A DNA stretch of 47,504 nt, taken from Bacteroidales bacterium (GTDB lineage Bacteria; Bacteroidota; Bacteroidia; Bacteroidales; UBA12170). The DNA lies in assembly GCA_027858955.1 (NCBI GenBank), contig JAQIBR010000195.1, positions 1 to 47,504 on the forward strand. The letters run 5' to 3'. The position numbers were made by a program, and so were the translations under genes. Positions 1-8,462 of the stretch are shown here, piece by piece. The notes under the pieces were generated by a model, which searched no databases, was not told the DNA's origin, and worked only from the letters and a program-made list of their open reading frames with translations. Numbering within the stretch: position 1 is the stretch's first letter; each line of letters starts with the position of its first letter.

Positions 1-1436
1 GCTACTTTTAATATCCTGTCATATGCTCGGGCGGAAAGCTGAAGTTTTTCCATAGCATTTTTCAGTACTTGATGACCTTCCTTTTCCAATAAGCAATATT
101 TCTGCATTTGCTTGGTATTCATTTGAGAATTGGCATGTATTTCTGGCAAGCTTTGAAAACGCTTTTCCTGAATATTCCTTGCACTAATAACTCTTTCACG
201 TACAATTTCACTTTTTTCAGATGAAGGAGATTCAGCCAGATCGCGAAAAGGTACAGGAACTACCTCTACTTGAATATCAATTCTGTCGAGTAATGGACCG
301 GAAATTCTATTCAAATATTTTTGTACCATACCGGGAGCACAAACACAATCCTTTTCAGGGTGATTGTAATAACCACAGGGACACGGATTCATTGATGCAA
401 CAAGCATAAAATTTGAAGGATACTCAATCGAAATCTTTGAACGAGATATGCGCACTTTACGATCTTCCATAGGCTGACGCATTACTTCTAAAACTGTACG
501 CTTAAATTCAGGCAGTTCATCTAAAAATAAAACGCCATTTTGGGCCAAACTTATTTCTCCAGGCATTGGATAACTTCCACCTCCGACAAGCCCAGCGTCA
601 GAAATTGTGTGATGCGGAGCTCTGAATGGGCGAACCGAAATTAGTGCATCAACATTTCCTAAGTTTCCTGCGACAGAATGTATTTTTGTTGTCTCTAATG
701 CTTCACTTAAATTAAGCGGAGGAAGGATGCTCGGAATTCGTTTAGCCAGCATAGTTTTCCCGGCTCCAGGAGGACCTATGAAAATTACATTATGACTTCC
801 AGAAGCTGCAATTTCCAAAGCTCTCTTAATATTCTCTTGTCCTTTGACATCTTCAAAATCAAATTCGTAATTACTAAGTTGAGAATAAAATTCTTCTCTC
901 GTATCAACGATAGTGGGTACTAATTCTTTTTTATCGTTAAAAAAATCAATGACTTCTGTAATATTCTCAACTCCATAAACGTCCAAATTATTTACGATAG
1001 CTGCCTCTTTAGCATTTTGTGCTGGGAGAATAAATCCTTTAAATCCTTCTTCCCTAGCTTTTATGGCAATAGGAAGTGCGCCTTTTATATGTTGTAAACC
1101 GCCATCCAGCGAAAGCTCGCCCATAATCAAATAATCACCTATGCGATTGTTTTTGATCTGACCCGATGCAGCCAAAATTCCGGTAGCAATAGTCAAATCA
1201 TAGGCCGAACCTTCTTTTCGAATATCGGCAGGAGCCATATTAATAACTATTTTTTTACCTGGGATTTTGTATCCAATGTGTTTTAGAGCAGCCTCTATTC
1301 TTTGATGGCTTTCTTTCACGGCATTATCGGGCAATCCTACTAAATACCAATTAATTCCTTGATCGATGCTCACTTCAACAGTGATTGTAATGCCATCGAC
1401 ACCAAGAAGCGAACTACCAAATGTTTTTACTAACAT
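1..1436 (-). CDS. comM: ComM/YifB family Mg-chelatase-like AAA+ ATPase (3' end beyond window)
   Basis: The reading frame is open from the ATG at 1436-1434 to the left edge, giving about 478 residues of a protein usually near 510, so only the last ~30 residues are missing. The N-terminal region (residues 1 to ~170) has the Lon-protease-like ChlI fold opening typical of YifB, with the phrase VGLPDNAVKES. A Walker A GPPGAGKT lies near residue 220 (bases ~765-785), followed by the chelatase-like segments FRAPHHT, LAQNGVLFLDELPEF (Walker B) and a CPCGYY/C-x-C cysteine cluster, then LLDRIDI. In naturally competent bacteria ComM is a helicase that promotes branch migration during integration of transformed DNA; that role is known for the family and only inferred here. 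It is the most downstream gene of the leftward series and is followed upstream by a separate histidine kinase gene, with no overlap. Confidence 0.93.
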   Translation of the reverse strand, partial: MLVKTFGSSLLGVDGITITVEVSIDQGINWYLVGLPDNAVKESHQRIEAALKHIGYKIPGKKIVINMAPADIRKEGSAYDLTIATGILAASGQIKNNRIGDYLIMGELSLDGGLQHIKGALPIAIKAREEGFKGFILPAQNAKEAAIVNNLDVYGVENITEVIDFFNDKKELVPTIVDTREEFYSQLSNYEFDFEDVKGQENIKRALEIAASGSHNVIFIGPPGAGKTMLAKRIPSILPPLNLSEALETTKIHSVAGNLGNVDALISVRPFRAPHHTISDAGLVGGGSYPMPGEISLAQNGVLFLDELPEFKRTVLEVMRQPMEDRKVRISRSKISIEYPSNFMLVASMNPCPCGYYNHPEKDCVCAPGMVQKYLNRISGPLLDRIDIQVEVVPVPFRDLAESPSSEKSEIVRERVISARNIQEKRFQSLPEIHANSQMNTKQMQKYCLLEKEGHQVLKNAMEKLQLSARAYDRILKV

Positions 1437-1488
1437 AAGTAAAACTTTAAGAAATGAATTGAAAAGCTAATGCTTATTCTTTTATATG

Positions 1489-2634
1489 CTATCTATCTTC
1501 TTTCGGAAATTTTCCAAACTTAGCGGTATACCAAAAACGTGTGCCATCACCTACTTTGCTACTAAAATCGAGGTCTCCTCCTAAAAGTTGAGCTAAATTC
1601 TTTGCAACAACCAAACCCAATCCACTTCCACCATATTTTTTAGTGATGTTTTGATTAAGTTGTGAAAAAGGTTTAAACAAATCGCTTTGTTCTTCTTCGG
1701 AGATACCTATACCATTATCATGAACACAAGTTTTAATCAAAAGAAATTCTTTGGTGTTTTCTACAACATCAACTTTGATTCTAATCTGACCGTTTTGGGT
1801 AAATTTATTGGCATTGCCAATAAGGTTAATAAGAATTTGTCTATACCTAAGAGCATCGCCTAGAATAATTTCAGGGATGTCTGGATCTAATTCTAATTTA
1901 ATTTTGTTAGATTGTGTTTTAAATAGAACTTCGTTTGACTTAATAATATGTTCTACTTCTCTGAGTATTTGCAATGGCTTCTCAACAATGTTTAATGCAA
2001 AAGACTCCATCTTCCTTAAATCAAGCAAATCGTTTAGCAAGTTTTGCATATGGTCAGCCGAAAAACGAATCATTTGTATGCGCTCAATCCACTCGGCAGG
2101 AATTTCTTCGTCACCTTGTAAATCAAGGATTCCAATAATTGCACTTAGAGGGTTTCGTATTTCATGACTTATCTTAGCCAAAAACATCATCTTTTCCTCT
2201 TTTGCGTTAAAAGCTTCGTTCTTAGCTGCCTCTAATTCTAGACGAGATCTTTCCAGTTGAAGAAAAACTTTTACTTTTGATTCGAGGATATTTAGGTTGA
2301 CTGGTTTTACGATATAATCTACTGCCCCAGTTTTATAACCTTTAAAAATACTGTGGTCATCAAAATACACTGCAGAAATAAAAATTATTGGTGTATAACG
2401 ATTTCTCTTTCCCTTCTGGATTAATTTCGCCAATTCAAAACCATTCATTTCAGGCATATGCACATCAAGAATAAGTACTGCAAAATCGTATTCCTGCGTT
2501 AAGCGATAACCCTCAAGAGAACTGAGTGTTGTTGATAATTGGGCGTCCAGATGATCTATAGCACCAGTAATCCTTAATATATTCTCCTGCAAATCATCAA
2601 CAACCAGAATACGAGGCTTTGTATTCGTTTCCAT
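1489..2634 (-). CDS. Hybrid response regulator / histidine kinase (REC-HisKA-HATPase)
   Basis: A 381-residue soluble two-component protein with the receiver domain first. Residues ~8-125 form the receiver, with the acidic pair VVDD, the phospho-acceptor Asp57 in LILDVHMPEMNG and Lys110 in the VKP turn. The dimerisation/phosphotransfer region follows, with the H-box FLAKISHEIRNP and His157. The ATP-binding domain has an N-box (LINLIGNANKFT, Asn274), a G1 box DNGIG (306-310) and a G2 box GGSGLGL (335-341). No membrane segment or periplasmic sensor is present, so it probably takes phosphate or signal input through its own receiver from another kinase. The layout is the reverse of classical hybrid kinases and is known from Bacteroidota and cyanobacteria. 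The partner regulator is not adjacent; the nearest response regulator is the NtrC-type gene at 26461-27825. The catalytic residues all look intact. Confidence 0.9.
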   Translation of the reverse strand: METNTKPRILVVDDLQENILRITGAIDHLDAQLSTTLSSLEGYRLTQEYDFAVLILDVHMPEMNGFELAKLIQKGKRNRYTPIIFISAVYFDDHSIFKGYKTGAVDYIVKPVNLNILESKVKVFLQLERSRLELEAAKNEAFNAKEEKMMFLAKISHEIRNPLSAIIGILDLQGDEEIPAEWIERIQMIRFSADHMQNLLNDLLDLRKMESFALNIVEKPLQILREVEHIIKSNEVLFKTQSNKIKLELDPDIPEIILGDALRYRQILINLIGNANKFTQNGQIRIKVDVVENTKEFLLIKTCVHDNGIGISEEEQSDLFKPFSQLNQNITKKYGGSGLGLVVAKNLAQLLGGDLDFSSKVGDGTRFWYTAKFGKFPKEDR

Positions 2635-2724
2635 AATCTAAGATTAAACTATTTCAAAGATAATGATTTTTTATTACTTTCAAAAAATTTAACACTATGA
2701 AATTCACAGTCTTTTGATTTGATC

Positions 2725-3588
2725 TTATGATGTTTTAGCATGCTTAAAACGACGGTGAGACCATAAATAATTTTCAGGTTCTCTGTGAATATCCAGTTCC
2801 AATAATCGAATATATTCAGATGTTATCCAGCCTTCATCTTCTTCTTTTGGGTTCATAGAAATAGGAATAAATTCAGCAGCATATTTACTTCTGGCAACTT
2901 TTCTTATACTTCCATAAAACACTGGTAAATCATATTTTTTCGAATACGCTTCTGGTCCTATAAAAAATGGCACATCTTTACCTAAAAAAGTAGCTCGGTA
3001 TTTGTAATTGGCAGAAGGTGATTGATCAGACATAAGACAATTAACAAATTGCATCTTCTCACTATTCAGTTGAGCAAATTTATTTGCAGCTTTTTTAGAT
3101 GGAACTACCTTAAATCCATAACGCTCTCGATTAATCACCATTAGTTTGTCAAAAACAGGATTGCTCAAGGGTGTATAGGCTGCCCAGCTTAAAACATTTG
3201 TTACTTGACCATAATAAAACAGCCACTCCCAATTGCCATTATGTCCTGTTACCAACATAATGCTTTTCCCGTTTTCAATTTGTTTCTGGATCAACTCATG
3301 ATTTAAGTAGATGTATCGTTCTTTCAATTCTTTCTCTGAAATACTAAGCGTTTTTAGAGATTCCACTAAAAAGTCAGAAAAATGCCGAACAAACTTTTTA
3401 GCAATTATTGCATTTTCTAATATTGAGTGATCAGGAAAAACAATGGCTAAATTACTAAATATCACCTTTCTGCGATAACGAATAATGTAATAAAGTAATA
3501 AATATAAAACATCAGAAATTCTATGCAAGCACCAAAAAGGCAGTCGTGATAAAAGTTTTAAAAAAATAAAAACAACTTTATAAACCAT
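2725..3588 (-). CDS. Lysophospholipid/lipid A acyltransferase family protein (LpxL/HtrB-like)
   Basis: A 287-residue protein of normal length for the LpxL/HtrB family, which transfers acyl chains to lipid A precursors at the cytoplasmic face of the inner membrane. A hydrophobic N-terminal stretch (about residues 3-40) can anchor it. The catalytic HX4E motif is visible as GHNGNWEW, with His116 and Glu121. Further family landmarks are the DQSP segment near the middle and a late GPEAYSKKYDLPVFYGS-like block, corresponding to the substrate-pocket region. The gene is followed 36 bases upstream by the threonine dehydrogenase gene, on the same strand. Whether the acceptor is lipid A or another lipid such as an ornithine/aminolipid cannot be told from sequence. 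Confidence 0.85.
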   Translation of the reverse strand: MVYKVVFIFLKLLSRLPFWCLHRISDVLYLLLYYIIRYRRKVIFSNLAIVFPDHSILENAIIAKKFVRHFSDFLVESLKTLSISEKELKERYIYLNHELIQKQIENGKSIMLVTGHNGNWEWLFYYGQVTNVLSWAAYTPLSNPVFDKLMVINRERYGFKVVPSKKAANKFAQLNSEKMQFVNCLMSDQSPSANYKYRATFLGKDVPFFIGPEAYSKKYDLPVFYGSIRKVARSKYAAEFIPISMNPKEEDEGWITSEYIRLLELDIHREPENYLWSHRRFKHAKTS

Positions 3589-3624
3589 GGCTGTTTATTT
3601 TTGAAATGGAGATGTTTACTTGGA

Positions 3625-4575
3625 TTATCCAAGCTTCTTTCTTACGCCTTCCAGCATAACTTCTGTAAGTTCTGATAAACCATATTTGTAATTCAATCCC
3701 CAATCAGCTTTAGCCACACTATCCTCGATACTTGCTGGCCAAGAATCGGCTATTGCCTGACGAAAATCAGGTTTATAATCTATTTCGAATTCAGGAATAT
3801 GTTTTTTAATTTCATCTGCAAGTTCTTGAGGATCAAAACTTATCCCTGCTACATTATAACTTGAATGAATGCTAAGATTTTCTTCATCAGCTTCCATTAA
3901 ATCAATAGTTGCTTTAATGGCATCTTCCATAAACATCATAGGAAGTTTGGAGCCTTCAGACAAGAAAGATGTATATTTTCCTTCGCGAACTGCATCGAAG
4001 AAAATTTCAACAGCATAATCTGTTGTTCCACCACCTGCTTCAGTTTTATAAGAAATTAATCCTGGATATCGAATACTTCTTACATCAACACCATATCGAT
4101 TGTAATAATATTCTATCCAACGTTCGCCGGCAAGTTTACTAATACCATAAACAGTATTAGGCTCAGTTATAGTATATTGAGGCGTATTAAAACGAGGAGT
4201 AGATGGTCCGAAAACGGCAATTGAGCTTGGCCAAAATACTTTTTTTATGGCATCAACTTCTTTAGCCAATTCTAAAATATTCATCAATGAGCGCATATTG
4301 ATCTCCCAAGCTTGTAAAGGAATTTTCTCTGCATTGCCCGACAAAACTGCCGCTAAATGATATATCTGAGTGATTTTATGACGAATTACAAAATGTATAA
4401 GCCTATTGCTATCTAAAACATCAAGAATCTCAAACGGCCCACCAATAACAACATCTTCTGATGCTTGCTTAATGTCAGTAGCAAAAACTTGTGGTCCACC
4501 AAATCGCTTACGTAGTTCAATAACAAGTTCTGATCCAATTTGTCCGGCTGCACCAATTACCAAAATATTTTCCAT
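3625..4575 (-). CDS. NAD-dependent L-threonine 3-dehydrogenase, short-chain (SDR/epimerase-like) type
   Basis: A 316-residue extended SDR protein. The Rossmann dinucleotide-binding motif GAAGQIG is at residues 8-14, and the catalytic Tyr-x3-Lys is YGISK with Tyr143 and Lys147. Phrases characteristic of the SDR-type threonine dehydrogenases of Flavobacterium and Cupriavidus are present: FWPSSIAVFGPSTPR, RYPGLIS, GGGTTDYAVEIF and a PDFRQ-IADSWP block near the C terminus. These distinguish it from UDP-glucose 4-epimerases. The reaction oxidises L-threonine to 2-amino-3-oxobutyrate with NAD+. The usual partner, 2-amino-3-ketobutyrate CoA ligase (kbl), is not next to it here. The gene is on the same strand as the acyltransferase and the PNPOx-like gene, with spacings of about 30-40 bases. 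Confidence 0.88.
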   Translation of the reverse strand: MENILVIGAAGQIGSELVIELRKRFGGPQVFATDIKQASEDVVIGGPFEILDVLDSNRLIHFVIRHKITQIYHLAAVLSGNAEKIPLQAWEINMRSLMNILELAKEVDAIKKVFWPSSIAVFGPSTPRFNTPQYTITEPNTVYGISKLAGERWIEYYYNRYGVDVRSIRYPGLISYKTEAGGGTTDYAVEIFFDAVREGKYTSFLSEGSKLPMMFMEDAIKATIDLMEADEENLSIHSSYNVAGISFDPQELADEIKKHIPEFEIDYKPDFRQAIADSWPASIEDSVAKADWGLNYKYGLSELTEVMLEGVRKKLG

Positions 4576-4603
4576 AATTTAATGTATTTATTAAAGTGTC
4601 TTT

Positions 4604-5065
4604 TTAAAAACCATATGCTCGTCCTTCAATCTTATCAACAGGCACTTTCATAAGCTGCACTTCTTCAAGTGATGGTTTACTGAATTTGAAATCTTTAGAT
4701 GAATAGCTTTTCATAAACTGATGAAACAATTCTTCTTTTTCACCAATATTATCAATAAACTCAACTTTTCCATTGGCTATAACAGAGCGGTATTTCATGC
4801 TCCAACTACAAGCAACTTCTTCATTTTGCCAATGTAGTTGATGATCGGTACTAAAAACAATACAAACATTTGGATTGTTTTTAAGAACATCGATTTTTTT
4901 TCCTTGTTTTGCTCCGTGCAACAAAATAGTGTTATCAGCAAAACCGAAATTCATTGGGATTACGTAAGGTTTATTTTCTTTATCTACCATCGAAACATAA
5001 CAAACATTACAGTTTTGAATAATGTCTAAAATATCACGATGGTTATCCAGGGCTCTGTTCTTCAT
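4604..5065 (-). CDS. Pyridoxamine 5'-phosphate oxidase-like flavin-binding protein (NimA-like family)
   Basis: A 153-residue protein with the split-barrel fold signature of the PNPOx-like/NimA family: an early strand CYVSMVDKENKPYVIPM, the FMN-contacting segment LLHGAKQGKKIDVLKNNPNVCIVF, and a later Arg-Ser-Val-Ile-Ala-Gly-Lys-like strand (YRSVIANGKVEFI). Family members bind FMN or haem and many have unknown substrates; some act as nitroimidazole reductases. The gene sits 28 bases upstream of the threonine dehydrogenase on the same strand and could be co-transcribed. The fold assignment is firm, the substrate is unknown. Confidence 0.82.
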   Translation of the reverse strand: MKNRALDNHRDILDIIQNCNVCYVSMVDKENKPYVIPMNFGFADNTILLHGAKQGKKIDVLKNNPNVCIVFSTDHQLHWQNEEVACSWSMKYRSVIANGKVEFIDNIGEKEELFHQFMKSYSSKDFKFSKPSLEEVQLMKVPVDKIEGRAYGF

Positions 5066-5225
5066 ATTTATTGGCTTGAGTTTAGCGATGCTAAAATACT
5101 AAACTCAGCCGTATAGTGCCGATATTTTCACATTTTTATTGATACAAATTACGAATAAATCAAGGCATCTTTCTTATATCACAATGGATAATAGAAATAA
5201 TTACAAAAAAAGGTTTTTGATATTT

Positions 5226-5267
5226 TACAGCGGTAAATAACATTACTTAATGCTACTTACCGCTGTA
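5226..5267. terminator. Inverted repeat, probable terminator beyond the TSP3 lipoprotein gene
   Basis: The 11-base arms TACAGCGGTAA (5226-5236) and TTACCGCTGTA (5257-5267) are perfect inverted repeats around a 20-base loop. They lie 13 bases past the stop codon of the leftward lipoprotein gene. The T-rich tail is stronger on the plus-strand side, so the structure could end transcription from either direction. Confidence 0.55.
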
Positions 5268-5279
5268 GTTTGTATTTTT

Positions 5280-7844
5280 TTAAGGACAAATTGTCGCCCA
5301 ATTTGCAGATGAATCTTTATCCCAACCAACAGGTATACTGCCAAGTTGTGTTGAATTAACTAGAATACATGTGAGATTATTATCAGTACAATCTAATGAA
5401 GTTAATAATACATTAGAACTTACATCTAAACTTGTTAATTGATTTTCAAAACAAGATAAAAGAATTAAAGCTGTATTGGCACCAACATCTAAACTTGTGA
5501 GGAGATTATTTTTACAGTATAAATTTGTTAATAATGTATTAGCACTAACATCCAAACTAGTAATTAGATTGTCTTTACAAGACAAGTCGGTTAATAGTGT
5601 ATTATTACTTACATCTAAACTGGCAAGTTGATTTTCTTTACAGGAGAGATCAATTAACTTAGTATTATTACTAACATCTAGACTGTCAAGTTCATTGTCA
5701 TCACAATTTAATAGAGTCAAACTAACGAAGTCTTCGATTCCGGTTAAACTCAAAATCAGTTTGCCAGATACATCTAAGGTGGTAACAGCATTAATGTTAC
5801 TAGTCAAAACGTAATCATCTAAAACATCATCATGGCCTAAATTAATTAGTGCATATTCAAAATTATCATCAGGTACGTAAGTTATTTGACATCCATCTGC
5901 ATTCACACTTACTCCAGAAGGAGTACCTGAACAATCATCCTGCCCATTTATAACTCCATCAGAGTCAGCGTCCAAGAAGTCGCTATCAGAACAACCGTCA
6001 CTATCTACTTCTTCTCCAGAAGGAGTATTAGGACATACATCCAGTGCATTTATAACTCCATCAGAGTCATCGTCTAACACCTGAGTATTAGAGCAACCAT
6101 CAATACCTACAATTACTCCGGCAGGAGTATTTGGACATAAATCCGCATCATTCATCACACCATCATTATCATCGTCTAATTGACTTGTTGAACAACCGTT
6201 AACATCTACAGTTTCTCCTGTAGGAGTTCCGGAACATAAATCCATATCATTCATCACACTATCACCATCTTCATCAAGTTGACTTGCTGAACAACCGTCA
6301 GCATCAACAACTTCTCCAGTAGGAGTATTTGGACAAATATCATCATCGTTAATCACACCATCACCATCATCGTCTAATTGACTTGCTGAACAACCATTTG
6401 CATCAACGATTTCACCAGTAGGTGTATTTGGACATATATCAACATCGTTCATCACGCCGTCGATATCATGATCTAATTGACTTGCTGAACAACCATAACT
6501 ATCAACAGTTTCTCCGATAGGTGTATTTGGGCATAAATCATTTACATTTAGTACTCCATCACTATCTACATCATTTTGAGCAACTGAACAACCGTTAACA
6601 TCTACAGTTACTCCAGCAGGTGTAGCGGGACATAGATCAACATCGTTCATCACTCCATCGCTATCATCATCTAATTGACTATCAGAACAACCATTAGCAT
6701 TTACAATTTCTCCAGATGGTGTATTTGAACATAAATCACTTCCATTTAGTACTCCATCACCATCATCGTCTAACTGGTTGTTGGTACAACCGTTGCTATT
6801 CACGGTTGATCCAGACGGGGTATTTGGGCATAAATCAAGATCATTCATCACACCATCGCCATCATCATCTTTTTGAGAATCTGCACAACCATTAGCATCA
6901 ACAGCCAATCTTAATGGTGTATTTAAACATTGGTCGATATCATCAGGAACACCATCTTCATCATCATCTTTTTGGGATTCTGCACAACCATTTACATCTA
7001 CAGCTAATCCAGCAGTCGTTCCAGGACATATATCTACATTATTCATCACACCATCAGCATCATCATCTTTTTCAGAATCTGAACAGCCAAAAGCATCAAC
7101 AGTAACCCTTAGAGGTGTATTTAAACATTGGTCTATATCATTGGGTACACCATCGCCATCATCATCTTTCTGAGATTCCGTACAACCAGTACTATCAACT
7201 GTTGCTCCGATAGGTGTATTTGAACATAAATCCATATCGTTCATTATATCATCACCATCATCATCTTTCTCAGAATCAGAACACCCATCACTATCTACGA
7301 CTTCTCTCAAAGGGGTATTTAAACATAAATCAACATCATTAGGGACACCATCTTTATCATCATCTAACTGACTACTTGAGCAACCATTAATATCTACTGC
7401 TATTCCAGCAGGTGTATTTGGACAAACATCATTTCCATTTATTACTCCATCGCCATCATCATCTAATTGATTAATTGAACAACCGTTGCTATCTACAGTT
7501 TCTCCAAGTGGAGTATCTAAACATAGGTCTATATCATTCGGCACACCATCGCTATCATCATCCAGCTTCTCAAAAGTAACTATGATCTTATTATTGGAGC
7601 TCATAGTAAGTGCTGATGGATTACTAGCTCCATAAAGCCCTCCCGACCATTCTTTTAAAACATACCCTGATGCAGGAATTGCTAATAACGCAATTGTTTC
7701 GCCATCGTAATATAGTCCAGAGGAAGGTGAAACCGTCCCCCCTTCTGCTGGATTTACTTGAGTGGTCAATTCGAATTGCGTTGTTTTATTAACACAGGAA
7801 ACAAAAAATAATATAAGAATCAGTAATCGAAAATAGGTTTTCAT
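5280..7844 (-). CDS. Large lipoprotein with InlB-type B-repeat, 17 thrombospondin type-3 repeats and leucine-rich repeats
   Basis: An 854-residue surface protein. A lipoprotein signal ends at the lipobox FVSC with Cys17, so it is probably attached to the outer membrane and may be exposed on the surface. Residues ~25-92 resemble the bacterial InlB B-type repeat (…GGTVSP…YYDGE…WSGG…). Residues 94-656 contain 17 consecutive units of about 33 residues of the form DDDxDGVxNDxDxCPNTPxGxxVDxxGC, which are thrombospondin type-3 calcium-binding repeats with paired cysteines. The C-terminal ~190 residues carry about six 21-residue leucine-rich units (LTSLDVSxNTxLTxLxC), a form common in Bacteroidota. 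No C-terminal type IX secretion sorting domain is seen. The strong Asp content suggests Ca2+-dependent rigidity, with adhesion or binding as an inferred role. The gene stands alone. Confidence 0.88.
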   Translation of the reverse strand: MKTYFRLLILILFFVSCVNKTTQFELTTQVNPAEGGTVSPSSGLYYDGETIALLAIPASGYVLKEWSGGLYGASNPSALTMSSNNKIIVTFEKLDDDSDGVPNDIDLCLDTPLGETVDSNGCSINQLDDDGDGVINGNDVCPNTPAGIAVDINGCSSSQLDDDKDGVPNDVDLCLNTPLREVVDSDGCSDSEKDDDGDDIMNDMDLCSNTPIGATVDSTGCTESQKDDDGDGVPNDIDQCLNTPLRVTVDAFGCSDSEKDDDADGVMNNVDICPGTTAGLAVDVNGCAESQKDDDEDGVPDDIDQCLNTPLRLAVDANGCADSQKDDDGDGVMNDLDLCPNTPSGSTVNSNGCTNNQLDDDGDGVLNGSDLCSNTPSGEIVNANGCSDSQLDDDSDGVMNDVDLCPATPAGVTVDVNGCSVAQNDVDSDGVLNVNDLCPNTPIGETVDSYGCSASQLDHDIDGVMNDVDICPNTPTGEIVDANGCSASQLDDDGDGVINDDDICPNTPTGEVVDADGCSASQLDEDGDSVMNDMDLCSGTPTGETVDVNGCSTSQLDDDNDGVMNDADLCPNTPAGVIVGIDGCSNTQVLDDDSDGVINALDVCPNTPSGEEVDSDGCSDSDFLDADSDGVINGQDDCSGTPSGVSVNADGCQITYVPDDNFEYALINLGHDDVLDDYVLTSNINAVTTLDVSGKLILSLTGIEDFVSLTLLNCDDNELDSLDVSNNTKLIDLSCKENQLASLDVSNNTLLTDLSCKDNLITSLDVSANTLLTNLYCKNNLLTSLDVGANTALILLSCFENQLTSLDVSSNVLLTSLDCTDNNLTCILVNSTQLGSIPVGWDKDSSANWATICP
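5877..7565 (-). repeat. Array of 17 tandem ~99-bp units encoding thrombospondin type-3 repeats
   Basis: Within the lipoprotein gene, 17 units of 33 codons (two units are 34) follow each other without spacers. All units retain the two cysteines. Variants such as LNTPLR in units 3, 5 and 7 alternate with CPNTP units, suggesting that blocks of two units were duplicated. Such an array can expand or contract by recombination and is a likely place for assembly error. Confidence 0.9.
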
Positions 7845-8194
7845 AATGTTTTCATTTGTGATGGCACATGAATTGTTATTGGTATTGGGTTTGAGATAAA
7901 GATAGCAGATTTTAGAGTGTGCTAAATTTGAAATTTTGATTATTTAATAACTAGTAAATGTGGATAAGATTCTTTTTTATCGCAACAAAAAACAGGTATT
8001 ATTAATAGTTTTTGTGGGCAATTACAGCGTTTTCAGGAGAATGAAGGAAAGATGACTTTAAAAATTTTACCAGACTGAAAGTACTAATGTCTTTTATTTA
8101 CATTTATTTGCCCTCATTTTTAATGCTAATTGAAAATTGTAGCGATACAATATCAAATAGTTGATATTTATGGTAAAGCAAATCTTCAAAAGAA
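7845..8194. other. Intergenic region without recognisable gene
   Basis: This stretch lies between the divergent lipoprotein and DUF4143 genes. It holds the presumed leftward promoter of the lipoprotein (a TATCTTTA element on the minus strand near 7895-7902) and otherwise AT-rich sequence with many stops in all frames. I see no RNA gene or coding potential. Confidence 0.5.
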
Positions 8195-8335
8195 ATTATA
8201 CCAATTGTACTTCAAAATGCCGCATAGCAAATTTTGAATATATCCCGAATCTTCGGGATTAATGCCGATAGATCAACTAAACCGCTAATTGAACGAAGTG
8301 AAAATATGCGGCATTTAGTTGACTAATCGGTATTA
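8195..8335. mobile_element. MITE-like dispersed inverted-repeat element, copy 1
   Basis: About 140 bases that recur at 29041-29182 with high identity. The left end TTATACCAATTG and right end CGGTATTA are imperfect terminal inverted repeats, continued inward by the exact inverted pair AATGCCGCATA (8215-8225) and TATGCGGCATT (8305-8315). An internal hairpin CCCGAATCTTCGGG lies between them. The element has no coding capacity, so it would depend on a transposase elsewhere. It lies 267 bases upstream of the DUF4143 ATPase gene. Confidence 0.75.
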
Positions 8336-8397
8336 GTCTTTATAAAGAACATCTAAAAAATCAATAGCTTTCTTCAATGTTTTTTTAGTCGAGTTTA

Positions 8398-8451
8398 TTA
8401 AGTATACTTGATTTATTTAGTATATTTGCAATATTAATTAAGTATACTTAA
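8398..8451 (+). promoter_or_regulatory. Promoter with paired 14-bp palindromic operator-like sites
   Basis: TTAAGTATACTTGA (8398-8411) and the perfect palindrome TTAAGTATACTTAA (8438-8451) have centres exactly 40 bases apart. A Bacteroidota -7 element TATATTTG (8421-8428) lies between them and itself sits in a degenerate third copy (8416-8429). The second palindrome ends 12 bases before the ATG of the DUF4143 gene, so it would overlap the start of the transcript. The arrangement suggests repression by a dimeric DNA-binding protein. Confidence 0.6.
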
Positions 8452-8462
8452 TCTATTTTACT

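Noticed and set aside
221-409. Rightward 62-residue open frame
   Set aside because: It lies wholly inside the ComM coding sequence on the other strand, which shows clear motifs; its composition is that of a reverse shadow.
5226-5267. Possible riboswitch from the hairpin near 5240
   Set aside because: It lies downstream of the leftward gene with no gene to regulate on the plus strand; a terminator explains it.
6914-7105. Histidine-rich frame on the plus strand
   Set aside because: It is the complement of the Asp-rich TSP3 repeat array (GAT/ATC codons read as CAT/ATC), hence an artefact.
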